A DNA stretch of 35,104 nucleotides from Hennigella sp045599065 (GTDB lineage: Bacteria; Bacillota_I; Bacilli_A; Mycoplasmatales; Mycoplasmoidaceae): the NCBI GenBank assembly GCA_045599065.1, contig JAZRVJ010000015.1:1-35104 (forward strand), given 5' to 3'. Made by a program: the position numbers and the translations under genes. Shown piece by piece: positions 21,110 through 29,672 of this stretch (within the stretch, counting starts at the first letter, position 1; each line of letters starts with the position of its first letter). The notes beneath the pieces were generated by a model. The model saw only the letters and a list, made by a program, of their open reading frames with translations. It was not told the DNA's origin and did no database searches.

Positions 21110-21113
21110 TTTT

Positions 21114-21623
21114 CTATTTGAACCTAGTATCAAGAACAACCTTACCTTCTTTTAATGATTTCTTAACATCTATGATTCTTTGGTTTGTTGAACCCCTAAA
21201 TTCTATTTGATCTGAGTGTTTATCTTTTATAAACGGTCCATCAACTATTACATCAATGTTGTTGATCATATCTTTAATATGAACATTAGATTCAGACAAT
21301 TTTAGTAGTTGTTCTCATGTGTAACCTGTATAAGCTCATATATTTAAATTAGCTTTTTTAAATGCTTTAGCCATGTAAGCAAATGGCTCGGGTTGGTCAA
21401 ATGGATCACCACCAGTGAAAGTAACACCAGCCAAATATGTTTCTTCAAGTGTTTCTTGGATTATTTCATCACAATCTTTCATTACTCCACCTTTGAACGA
21501 CCAAGTATGTTTATTAAAGCAATCCGGGCAACCATGACTGCAACCTTGAGAAAAGATTGCCTTTCTTAAACCAGGACCATTTGCATTAGAGTTAGGTAAT
21601 ATTGCTGCCAATCTAACTTGCAT
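21114..21623 (-). CDS. nrdG: Anaerobic ribonucleotide reductase activating protein, 169 aa
   Basis: NrdG is a radical-SAM enzyme that makes the glycyl radical on NrdD. The [4Fe-4S] motif is Cys28-x3-Cys32-x2-Cys35 (QGCSHGCPDCFN). TFTGGDPFDQPE is the SAM-contact GGE/GGD-like motif, and DVIVDGPFI follows. Trp-TGA at 21336-21338 and near 21318. The gene begins two bases after nrdD stops (TAAttATG), so they are coupled. Its target glycine would be on the 66-residue protein encoded downstream, not on the NrdD large chain. Confidence 0.95.
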
Positions 21624-21625
21624 AA

Positions 21626-23569
21626 TTATCTATTCTTACAATCCAAACAATATCTAATATGGAAGTTAATACCAACATAGTTGATATTAGTTTTAGTGTA
21701 AGCATACATGATTACATTCATAATATCTTCAGGTGTTGGGTAACTATCAAATTCAACATATGAGATGTGACCAGCATTGCATAATTCATGGTATGGAGCT
21801 TCAATGGCTAATTTTTTAGCGATTGAAATAGGATAATCTACAGGAACGTGGAAACTGTTAGTGTAGTAACCCTTAGTTGTTACTCAATCAATTCTTCCAA
21901 ATTGTTTTTCATCTAATGGGAAGAATTTGCCACTTAAACCTTCTGCTGGAGTTGCATAGCAACTAAAGTTAAGTTTATATTTAGCTTTAAACTTGTCACA
22001 GTTATCTCTAATTCTTTTAACAATTGTATAACCAAGCTCTCTTGCATCAGCTGACTCACCATGGTGTTTGCCAATCAAAAGTTTTAGTGTTTCAGCTAAT
22101 CCAACGAAACCAATACCTCATGTACCATGTTTTAGAATTGGTTCAATTGAATCATTTTTATCTAAACCTTCAGAACCATAAATTAAACCTTCGCCACAAA
22201 CAAAAGGCATATCTTTTACTTTAAGCTTCTTTAAAGTAGAGTATCTATGTAATAGTTGATCCTTACAATCATTACACAATTCATCTAATGAGTTAAAAAA
22301 TGTTTCTAAGTTCTTATTAGCTAACATAGCTAATCTTGGTAAATTCATAGTTACGGGAGCAATATTTCCTCTTCCTTCAACTCTTGGTTTACCATTTATG
22401 TCTGACAATAGATATGTCCTACAACCCATTGTTGCAGGCATTACACCTTTATCATAATATTCCTTATTGAATGTAGCATCGATATTCATGAAAGTTGGGT
22501 TCATTCTTTTAGAAGCAACCTTACACGCTAATTTGAATAAGTAGAAGTATGGATCTTTTGGATCTCTATTTACACCTTGTTTAACTCTAAAGATGATGTT
22601 AGGGAATATTGGTTGTTCACCACAACCCAAACCCTTATCATATTCTTCTAGGAAGCATTCGCAAACCAATGCAGCATCCTTATTTTCAGGAAGACCAATG
22701 TTAATTGAACTAAATGGAACTTGGCTTCCGGCCCTTGAGTGAAGAGTGTTAAGGTTGTAAACAACACCTTGCATTGCTTGACACACTCTTCTTCTTAGCA
22801 TCTTTTCAACAACTTCTTTATTTTCTCAATCACCACCACAAGCCTTTATATCAGCAATAATTTTTCTTCTTGTGTTAGGAATAACAACAGCAATATCATT
22901 ATCGAAGTTAGGATGTGCTTGACCACCAAACATATCATTTTGACTCGCTTGTAAGGCAATACAAAGTATTGCACCAGCAGTTTCAATAGTTGTTGGGGGA
23001 TTAATTGTTCCATAACCAGTATTAAAACCCTTAGTTATTAGTTTTCTTGTTGGCAAATGCAAACAGTTTGTAGTTAGATTGTAACTATCTAAGTCGTGAA
23101 TGTAGTAATCACCAGATTCATGTCTTGCTGCAATTTCTGGCGGCAAGTGTTTTAAAAGCATGTGTCATTTGTTAGCTTCAGAAGCAATTCTTAATAGTTT
23201 TGCAGAGAAGTTATTTCCAACATTGGCATTATCTCTATCTGTTTCAATACCAATCTTGTAAACGGTTTCCATCAATTTAGAACCTCTTTCCCTAGCTTTA
23301 TTTCTTTCGCTACGGTAAGCAGAATATTCTTTTGATAGTTTTCTATGACCAGAAGCTGACAAAGCTTCTACTACATAGTCTTGAATTTCTTCAACTTCAA
23401 CTTCATCTTTCTTTTTAGACTTGATTTTACTAATAACTTTATCAGTTACTTTATCAATATCTTCTTGACCAAGAGCAATATTTGTTGCAACAGCTGCAGC
23501 AATTAATGCATCATGTATTTTTTTCTCATTAAATTTTACTTTTCGTCCATCTCTTTTAATTACTATCAT
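21626..23569 (-). CDS. nrdD: Anaerobic ribonucleoside-triphosphate reductase large chain, C-terminally short, 647 aa
   Basis: NrdD reduces ribonucleotides to deoxynucleotides by a radical mechanism without oxygen. An N-terminal ATP-cone (residues about 1-90, VIKRDGRKVKFNEKKIHDAL) is followed by HDLDSYNLTTNCLHLP (Cys169, like the T4 C79 region) and MGCRTYLL (Cys383, like the thiyl-radical Cys290), then GRGNIAPVTMNLPR. Five Trp-TGA codons cross it. The chain ends NYVGINFHIRYCLDCKNR, with Cys641 and Cys644 forming only the first CxxC of the zinc ribbon, then stops. The radical-glycine loop and second CxxC are absent and are found in the 66-residue gene at 20834-21034. pth lies one base upstream; nrdG starts two bases downstream. 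Confidence 0.95.
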
Positions 23570-23570
23570 A

Positions 23571-24137
23571 TTATTTATCCTCTTGATTTACTTTACTTAT
23601 TGCTTGGTTAATTGGGCAGCATAAAGCTAATTTAATAAACTCTACACATTTCTCAATTGGTTTTTTTAATAATTTCGCTTCCTGTTCCGTTATTTTTCCT
23701 AGAACATGTCCAACCACATCTTTATTTGTTGGATGACCTATGCCAATCTTAAATCTAATGAAATCTTCGCTTCCTATGTCGGAAATTATTGATTTAAGAC
23801 CATTATGTCCTCCAGCAGAACCCGAGGTTCTTATTTTAAATTGACCAGGAGAAAGATCTAAATCATCATGGATGACTATGATATCTTCTGGTTTGATCTT
23901 ATAGAACTTGGAAATAGGTCCAACACACTTACCAGAAAGGTTCATAAGTGTTGTAGGTTTAATAAAAATCACCTTTTGATCGTTTATGTTACTAACAACA
24001 AAGTCACCATCAAAATCGTGATTTTCAATTTTAAGATCTAAGTCTTTTAATACAGCGTCTAGAGCGACAAAGCCTATGTTATGACGGGTATTAGAATAAG
24101 ACTTTCCAATATTTCCAAGCCCAACGATCAATTTCAT
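23571..24137 (-). CDS. pth: Peptidyl-tRNA hydrolase, 188 aa
   Basis: Pth recycles peptidyl-tRNAs released prematurely from the ribosome. The start MKLIVGLGNIGKSYSNTRHN contains catalytic His near residue 20 and Asn (TRHNIG). FIKPTTLMNLSG and HDDLDLSPGQFKIR with GGHNGLKSI are diagnostic. The length is normal. It has a -10 (TATAAT 24148-24153) only 10 bases before the ATG and no SD, so it is probably leaderless. It is one base from nrdD and is likely cotranscribed with it. Confidence 0.95.
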   Translation of the reverse strand: MKLIVGLGNIGKSYSNTRHNIGFVALDAVLKDLDLKIENHDFDGDFVVSNINDQKVIFIKPTTLMNLSGKCVGPISKFYKIKPEDIIVIHDDLDLSPGQFKIRTSGSAGGHNGLKSIISDIGSEDFIRFKIGIGHPTNKDVVGHVLGKITEQEAKLLKKPIEKCVEFIKLALCCPINQAISKVNQEDK

Positions 24138-24147
24138 TTGTAAAAGT

Positions 24148-24153
24148 ATTATA
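24148..24153 (-). promoter_or_regulatory. -10 box of the pth-nrdD transcript, leaderless type
   Basis: TATAAT lies 10 bases before the pth ATG, placing transcription start within about 4 bases of the start codon. Confidence 0.5.
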
Positions 24154-24245
24154 TATAAAAATAAAAAAATAAAAAATAAATAATATTTATTTTATTAATT
24201 TTTATTTTTCGGTTCAAAAAGTTGTATAATTTTATGCCTCAGAAA

Positions 24246-24276
24246 TAACAAAAAATAGTACCACATGGTACTATTT
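24246..24276 (-). terminator. Intrinsic terminator after rplA
   Basis: Perfect 11-base arms AAATAGTACCA / TGGTACTATTT, followed on the minus strand by a T-run, end the rplK-rplA transcript. Confidence 0.85.
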
Positions 24277-24295
24277 AATGTTTACTTTTTTATTA

Positions 24296-24970
24296 CTATT
24301 TTACTACCTTAATGCTTGGTCCCATTGTTGAAGAGATGGCAATATTTTGAATATAGTCACCTTTAACTGTAGCAGGACGTTTTGATTTAATAAAATCAAG
24401 TAATGCATTAATATTTTCAACGACATCTTCAGTTGGAGCAGACACTTTACCTATCTTCATATGAATGTTTCCATATGTGTCAGTACGATAATTGTATTTA
24501 CCCTTCTTAAATTCTTTAACAGCTGCAAGAGGATTTGGAGTAACTGTACCTAATTTAGGGTTAGGCATTAATCCTTTTGGACCAAGAACCTTTCCTAATC
24601 TAGATAACTGAGGCATGAACTTTGGAGAAGTGATGATTAAATCAAATTCCATTCATCCACCCTTAATTTCGTTAATTAAGTCAGTTGTTCCAACTTTAAT
24701 TCCTAATTTCTTAGCATCTGCATCAGAAATAGTATCACAAATAGCCACTATTCTAATTTGTTTACCATAGTAATGAGGAAGTGCAATAGTTCCTCTTAAT
24801 TGTTGGTCAGCTTTAGTTGTATCAAGGTTTAATTTGATAGCAACATCAATTGAAGCATCGAATTTTGTTGTGCTAGTTTTCTTAGCTAGTTCTACAGCTT
24901 CTTCTATTTTATAGAATTTACTTTTATCAACCAACTTAGCAGAAGCAGAATATTTTTTTCCTCTAAACAT
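24296..24970 (-). CDS. rplA: 50S ribosomal protein L1, 224 aa
   Basis: L1 binds the mobile stalk of 23S rRNA at the E site and, in many bacteria, represses its own mRNA. The chain starts MFRGKKYSASAKLVD, has the conserved segment VLGPKGLMPNPKLGTVTPN and ends GPSIKVVK. A Trp-TGA at 24653-24655 splits the standard-code frame. Its ATG overlaps the rplK stop by one base. The probable L1-binding leader upstream of rplK would allow autoregulation of both genes. Confidence 0.96.
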
Positions 24971-25434
24971 TATTTCTTTGCTCCTTGCTTAGCTGTTTTG
25001 TTTGGTGTTAAGTCAACACCTTCAATTTCGATGCCCATTTGCTTAGCTGTACCAGCAACACATCTTAAAGCTGCTTCTTCATCATAGACAGCAAGATCTG
25101 GCATCTTGTACTTAGCAATTTCTAAAGCTTTTTCTTTAGAAATCTTAGCAACTTTGTCGGTAAGTTGGTTTTTGCCAGCTTTATCAATCTTAGCTGCTTT
25201 CTTTAATAAAACAGAAACTGGTGTAGTTTTAATTTTGAAAGTGAATGATTTATCACTGAATGCTGTAATTTCTACAGGGACAACTTCACCCATTCTGTCT
25301 TTTGTTTTGTCGTTGAATTGTCTAGTGAATTCAGCCATGTTAATACCATAACTAGCTAAAGTAGTTCCTGGTTTAGCTTGACCTCCAATTAAATGGACAA
25401 TAGCAATTCTTGTTATTTTCTTTTCCTTAGCCAC
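24970..25434 (-). CDS. rplK: 50S ribosomal protein L11, 154 aa
   Basis: L11 forms the GTPase-associated stalk base. The body shows LIGGQAKPGTTLASYGIN, then TRQFNDKTKDRMGEVVPVEI, FTFKIKTTPVSVLLKKAA, and a C-terminal IEIEGVD followed by a Lys-rich tail. The reading frame is open further upstream to a GTG at 25443, but that overlaps the strong SD AGGAGG (25443-25448). GTG at 25434 sits 8 bases after the SD, giving VAKEKKITRIA, the usual L11 start, so I chose it. Translationally coupled to rplA by one-base overlap. Confidence 0.94.
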   Translation of the reverse strand: MAKEKKITRIAIVHLIGGQAKPGTTLASYGINMAEFTRQFNDKTKDRMGEVVPVEITAFSDKSFTFKIKTTPVSVLLKKAAKIDKAGKNQLTDKVAKISKEKALEIAKYKMPDLAVYDEEAALRCVAGTAKQMGIEIEGVDLTPNKTAKQGAKK

Positions 25435-25449
25435 AAGCAACACCTCCTA

Positions 25450-25505
25450 TAAAGTATTCTCTACGTGGTACGAATCTAAAACGAATCTCTCCCACACGCT
25501 AATTG
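25450..25505 (-). promoter_or_regulatory. Probable ribosomal protein L1-binding leader of rplK-rplA
   Basis: The mRNA leader contains GTGTGGGAGAG, a variable middle and GTACCACG, mimicking the GGUGGGAG...AUACCACC helix of the L1 site in 23S rRNA (helices 76-78). Inside, ACGAATCT is directly repeated (25470-25477 and 25481-25488 on the plus strand). L1 repression through such a mimic is established in E. coli and archaea; for this genome it is an inference from resemblance. Confidence 0.6.
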
Positions 25506-25522
25506 CATAAAAGTAATTATGC
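25505..25522. promoter_or_regulatory. Small hairpin in the rplK 5' region
   Basis: Arms GCATAA and TTATGC with a 6-base loop lie before the L1-type leader. No T-run follows, so its role is unclear; it includes a CATAAT that could be a -10. Confidence 0.3.
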
Positions 25523-25571
25523 TTTAATATTTTATAGGAAAATAGGACAAAAAACTTAATTATTTAATATT

Positions 25572-27425
25572 TTAAATACTACTAATATTTAACGTTAGTT
25601 CATTATAGTTAAATGCATCATTGAAAAGGAGGGTAGGATATTTTTGCTTTAGAGCTTTAATACCTTGTTTATATAGGCTATCTTCCTTGTTGACTATTTT
25701 TGATTTTATTGAATCATTAAAATTCAAAATGATTTGTTCTTTACACTTAACAACTCTTATAGATTCACTATAATTATTTTTCTTATTTCACGACGACAAT
25801 AAAACACTTTCGATTTCATCAATCAATGATAAAATTTTATTTTTATCTTTGACAGAAATATTTTTTGACTCACAAAACATTTGAAAATTTTTAGAAAACA
25901 ATTCTTTTTGTTTTTTTGTTTTTATGCTGCTTCTAAATATGTTTTCTTCTTCATACATTTTTTTGCTTTCTAAAAAAAAGATAGATTCAGCACTAAATGG
26001 ATTCTTTTTGCTTACAACCCACCCAACTAATATATGAACGATTAAAACACCTACCGGTCCAAAGAATTCACCAATAAATATGCCTCTAATTCCTCATTCT
26101 GGGAATGTTGGATCAACATCCATTGTTTTGAAACCAAAAGCAAAAGCAGCAACAATTGCAAGAGGAAAGAAGTCTTGTCAAATTATAGAGACATATAATC
26201 ATTTATTATTGTTAGCACCTTGATATACTGACAACCACACACCACCAAAAGTAATAAAAGGTAATGATAGTGCATATCACCTAATTGCATAAACCGATGT
26301 TTTATAAACATATGGATCGGAAGACGGATTTACACCATACAACTTAACTAGCGGACCGGCTAACCCAACAAAGATAAGTCCATAAACTAATACACCAGAA
26401 CAACAAACAATCGTTATAAACCTTAACATCTCATTGAAATATTGTTTATCTTTTAAGCTTGTGTAATAACTTGACATTACAGTTCCGGAGTAATAAATAC
26501 CACTAGATATAATAACTAACAATGTTTGATAATGCATTTGGATATTAGAAGATGTTAATCCAGGCCCATCTTCAATACCTTCAACTGCAACAATTATCAT
26601 ATTTAATAATCAAAGGTAAAGAGCAAAAGATAATTTTCTTAAGCCTGTAGCACCCCCAGCAACAAATAAGTGACCAAAGTGATAAGGTTTTAAATTTTTA
26701 AAAGAAAACCTAAACATCGTTGTTTTTCTTCTGACTATAAAGAAAATAACAAATACAATTATTCCACCAGCATAAGGGAATGATGTAAAAAATCCAAGTC
26801 AAAACATTTTTTCAGGACAAGGAGGGTAATATATACCAATTAGTGTGAACCCTAAAACTGTTGTGATGGCCATTGCCAAAGTTGAAATATATGCATAGCT
26901 TCTTGCATTATCCAAATAGATTGCAGGATGCAATACTCTAAAAGTAGAGTGAAAAATGAATCCAACAAAAAACCCTTTTATACTCAAGCTTGTATATTCG
27001 TGCAAGTGTTCTTTAACTCCTCTTGCACCAAGAATAGTTGCTAAAAAATCACTAAAAAAGACACCTAATAATAGAAAAAACAAGATAACACAAAAATTTA
27101 GAATCATTGTTGCAGAGAAATATTTAGCAATTTCATCCTTGTGAGTTGTATTAATTTTTCTAGAAATTAAAATTTGTAATCCAAAACCAAATGTGTAGCA
27201 GAAAAAAGTGCCGAGAGCAAAGATGGGTAAACCCAATTGTTCTGCTGCAGATGCATCATCACATTGTTCCTGTGTTCCCATAGTTCTTTGAATGCAAATA
27301 CCTTGAATTACGACAGTTACTGTTGAAATGATAGCAGTAAGCATCATTACTCAAACTACAGAAAAAAACATTTTTCTTACAAACGTTCTACTAGCAGGTC
27401 TTCCTAATTCTGTATTTTTTTGCAT
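25572..27425 (-). CDS. MATE/MOP-family transporter with extra C-terminal domain, 617 aa
   Basis: The N-terminal 470 residues are a 12-helix-type MATE/MOP transporter, beginning with a short basic end and a first helix near 20-45, and including LGLPIFALGTFFCYTFGFGLQILISRKIN. Many Trp-TGA codons cross it. After the last helix a soluble domain of about 145 residues follows, with a Lys/Glu-rich linker and then a pattern like an HATPase_c_2 fold: helix ISVKDKNKILSLIDEIESVL, strand IRVVK-EQIILNFNDS, and NELTLNIS end. Key ATP residues appear lost (DSI in place of DxG; Ser where the N-box Asn should be). It begins one base after the LicA-like gene and is probably cotranscribed. Whether it exports drugs or flips a lipid-linked compound is unknown. 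Confidence 0.75.
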
Positions 27426-27426
27426 A

Positions 27427-28248
27427 TTAATCTAAAATTTCGTAACTTTTTTTGATGCTTTTTAAAAGATATTCACGATAAAAATCCTTAGTTATATCAT
27501 GATCCATTCTAAAAGTTCATAAATAATTATAAACGCAAGTCATAAAGACAAAATCTTTAAGTTTACTCATATTAAAGTTTTTAATATATTTTTTAAAATT
27601 AATTTTTCTTCAATTAAAATCTAATATTCATCTAATGTTTTCAGCATAGTCTCAATAGTCATTTGCTAATTGAATTCACTCATTGTCAATGTGGTAAAGA
27701 CGACCGTTTTTAGCAACCAAAATGTTGTTACCAGCATTATCAACTTTACTTATGCAAAGCTTTTCGTTTTTATATTTCTTAACTAAGCTTAAATACTTAT
27801 ATTTATATTTGGGTTCAAGTGTTGATAAAAAAATTTTAGAACGATTCAAACTAATCGGCGTAAAATATTTAAAATATTTTTTAGGTAAAGAGTGTATTTT
27901 TTTAATTTCTTCAAAGATTGAATTTAAATACTTATAAGATCTTATACCTCAATTATTAAGAGTTCTACCGTCTATTCATTTTCGAATGGTAATACCGCTT
28001 TTAATGTTTTTATATATATACCCCCCATACCCCATTATTTCGTTGAAGTGTATCTTAGCTGATAAATTTTTAAGCGCCATAGGTCTAGCGAATTTCATTT
28101 GATATTTAACACCATCACAAATAACACAATACGAAACGTTGGTGTGTCCACCGGCGTTTAATTTAATGGTATCAATAGTAGCATTCTTTTTTGGGAACAC
28201 ACTTTTGAAAATTTTTTTAGCTATTGATGAGTTAAGTGATTTTATCAT
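27427..28248 (-). CDS. LicA/choline-kinase-like phosphotransferase, 273 aa
   Basis: The protein resembles the APH/choline kinase superfamily. The N-terminal nucleotide region has GGHTNVSYCVICDGVKYQMKFA. The catalytic loop, normally HxDxxxxN, reads KVDNAGNNILV: Asp and Asn are kept but His is Lys. The following metal motif is YHIDNEWIQLANDYWDYAENI, like the family's IDWEYAxxNDxxxDLA. Several Trp-TGA codons cross it. It may phosphorylate choline, ethanolamine or another alcohol; the changed His makes activity uncertain. A TATAAT at 28256-28261 is 7 bases before the ATG without SD, so it is likely leaderless. The MATE/MOP gene follows after one base. Confidence 0.7.
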
Positions 28249-28294
28249 TTTTCATATTATACAAAACATATAATGTTTTGTTTATAATAAAGCC
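28249..28294. promoter_or_regulatory. Divergent leaderless promoters with a central inverted repeat
   Basis: TATAAT boxes lie at 28256-28261 (minus, for the LicA-like gene) and 28283-28288 (plus, for ispD). Between them ACAAAACAT and ATGTTTTGT form perfect 9-base arms with an ATA spacer (28261-28281). Both start codons are 6-7 bases from their -10. Confidence 0.55.
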
Positions 28295-28909
28295 ATGAGT
28301 TTATATGCTATTATTTTGGCAGCCGGATCTGGCTTAAGAACTAATAAACCGACTCCGAAAGCTTTCTTAAAAGTTAATGGGAAAGAAATTTTTAAATATT
28401 CGTTAAAAACATTTATTCAATCTAACAAATTTAAAAAAATAATTTTAGTTGTACCACCCAGACATAAAAAACAAATTAGAGGAGCGAAAGTAGTTTTAGG
28501 CGGAAAAACAAGAAATGAATCATTTGAAAAAGGCATGATTGCTCTAGGCAAACTTAAATTCAATGATAAGATATTTGTTCATGACGCGGCAAGAATGTTT
28601 GTTGATAAAAAAGACATCATAAAAATGTGCAATTTGAAACGAAAGCAAGGGACATTGTGCTATAAAAATGCTAAAAGTTCTTTAGGGAAAGGCGACTTAA
28701 TGTATGGAGATTATCATATTCAAACCCCACAATTTTGTACCTATGCAATTTATCAAAAATCTCATAAAAATCGCCTTGGAAAAGATTTGTTTACTTATCT
28801 AAATTTAAAGTTCAAAAAGACTGATTTAATTATTTCATCTAACAAGCATTTGAATTTTAAAATTACATACCCGGACGATTTAAAAGTAGCAGAATTATTA
28901 GCGAAATAA
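28295..28909 (+). CDS. ispD: 2-C-methyl-D-erythritol 4-phosphate cytidylyltransferase, 204 aa
   Basis: IspD couples CTP to MEP in the isoprenoid pathway. The nucleotide-binding start is AIILAAGSGLRTNKPTPKAF; GGKTRNESFEKGM, VHDAARM and the late IQTPQF and FKITYPDDLKVAE match IspD. The family usually has VHDAARP; Pro is Met here. The protein is short (family about 230 aa). The relative TarI (ribitol-5-phosphate) and the choline cytidylyltransferase LicC were considered; the VHDAAR and GGxTRxxS motifs favour IspD. It has no SD and a -10 six bases upstream, so it is probably leaderless. ispE is also in this window. Confidence 0.82.
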   Translation: MSLYAIILAAGSGLRTNKPTPKAFLKVNGKEIFKYSLKTFIQSNKFKKIILVVPPRHKKQIRGAKVVLGGKTRNESFEKGMIALGKLKFNDKIFVHDAARMFVDKKDIIKMCNLKRKQGTLCYKNAKSSLGKGDLMYGDYHIQTPQFCTYAIYQKSHKNRLGKDLFTYLNLKFKKTDLIISSNKHLNFKITYPDDLKVAELLAK

Positions 28910-28916
28910 TTTCTAA

Positions 28917-28941
28917 TCTAAATTATTAAAAATAATTTAGA
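28917..28941. promoter_or_regulatory. Perfect inverted repeat between ispD and the kinase gene
   Basis: The 11-base arms TCTAAATTATT and AATAATTTAGA are separated by AAA. The right arm overlaps a possible -10 (TAGAAT 28938-28943) for the next gene. No strong T-run follows, so an operator is as likely as a terminator. Confidence 0.4.
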
Positions 28942-28952
28942 ATATAAGTATT

Positions 28953-29672
28953 ATGGCATCAACTAAAGATTATGAAAAACGTTTTGAAGAACGTTGTCTA
29001 ATGAAAGATTTTAAGAAGCAAAAAGAAGCCAACTGCATTGCTGTTGGCGGTATGATTTCTGCTGGGAAATCTACAATAGTTGAAGCAATAGTAAAAAAAT
29101 ATGGTTTTGAACCAATTTATGAGTTGTCAAACGATCCTAATGATCTTATGTTTATTCTTCTAGATAGGATGTATCAAAGAGAAATCATAGCGGAAAGTGT
29201 TTGTCAACTACAATTCTTGTTGAATAGATTTGAAAGATACAAATTAGGTATTGAACGCAACCCAAAAATAACAAAAGTTTATGATAGAACTATTTTTGAA
29301 GATAGATTATTTGCTTTTCACAACATGTTAGATCAACCAACAGTATATGAATACTATGAAAAACTATGAAGAGATCAAGTGAACCAATTAATCTATGAAA
29401 TAGGAACGCCCAAAATGTATTTCATCTTATCTATTACATGAGACAAGTTTCTTGAAAGACTTTATAAAAGAAACAGATCAGTTGAAATAAAAAACTTTAA
29501 AAAGAATGAACAATATTTTAAATTATTAAATAAAGGGTACATTGAATATTTAACAAGCGTTTGTGCCGCATATAGAATACCTTATGTAGTTATTGATGTT
29601 TCAGACAAAGAGGCCCCTGAAACAATGAAAATTATTGATAAGGTTCTTAAAAAAATAGGACTAGTTAAGTAA
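28953..29672 (+). CDS. Deoxynucleoside kinase (dAK/dGK family), 239 aa
   Basis: The enzyme phosphorylates deoxynucleosides in salvage. P-loop GGMISAGKSTIVEA is near residue 32; VYDRTIFEDRLFA matches the family's DR[ST]xxED motif; KRNRSVEIKNF is the lid region. The closest named types are deoxyadenosine/deoxyguanosine kinases of Firmicutes and mollicutes. Trp-TGA codons at 29367-29369 and near 29439 cross it. Its 3' end overlaps the opposite YigZ gene by 12 bases. It has no SD. Confidence 0.9.

Noticed and set aside
21035..23569. A group I intron splitting nrdD (as in phage T4)
   Set aside because: The intervening DNA is nrdG plus a hairpin and promoter, the small piece has its own SD and start, and nrdG is not a homing endonuclease.
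24205..24245. Possible tRNA T-arm (GGTTCAAA)
   Set aside because: No acceptor stem, anticodon arm or CCA-like end can be formed around it.
25441..25443. GTG at 25441-25443 as start of rplK
   Set aside because: It overlaps the Shine-Dalgarno; GTG at 25434 has proper spacing and matches the normal L11 start.
28295..28909. LicC-type choline cytidylyltransferase, suggested by the LicA-like neighbour
   Set aside because: VHDAAR, GGxTRxxS and xxTPQF motifs fit IspD much better than LicC.
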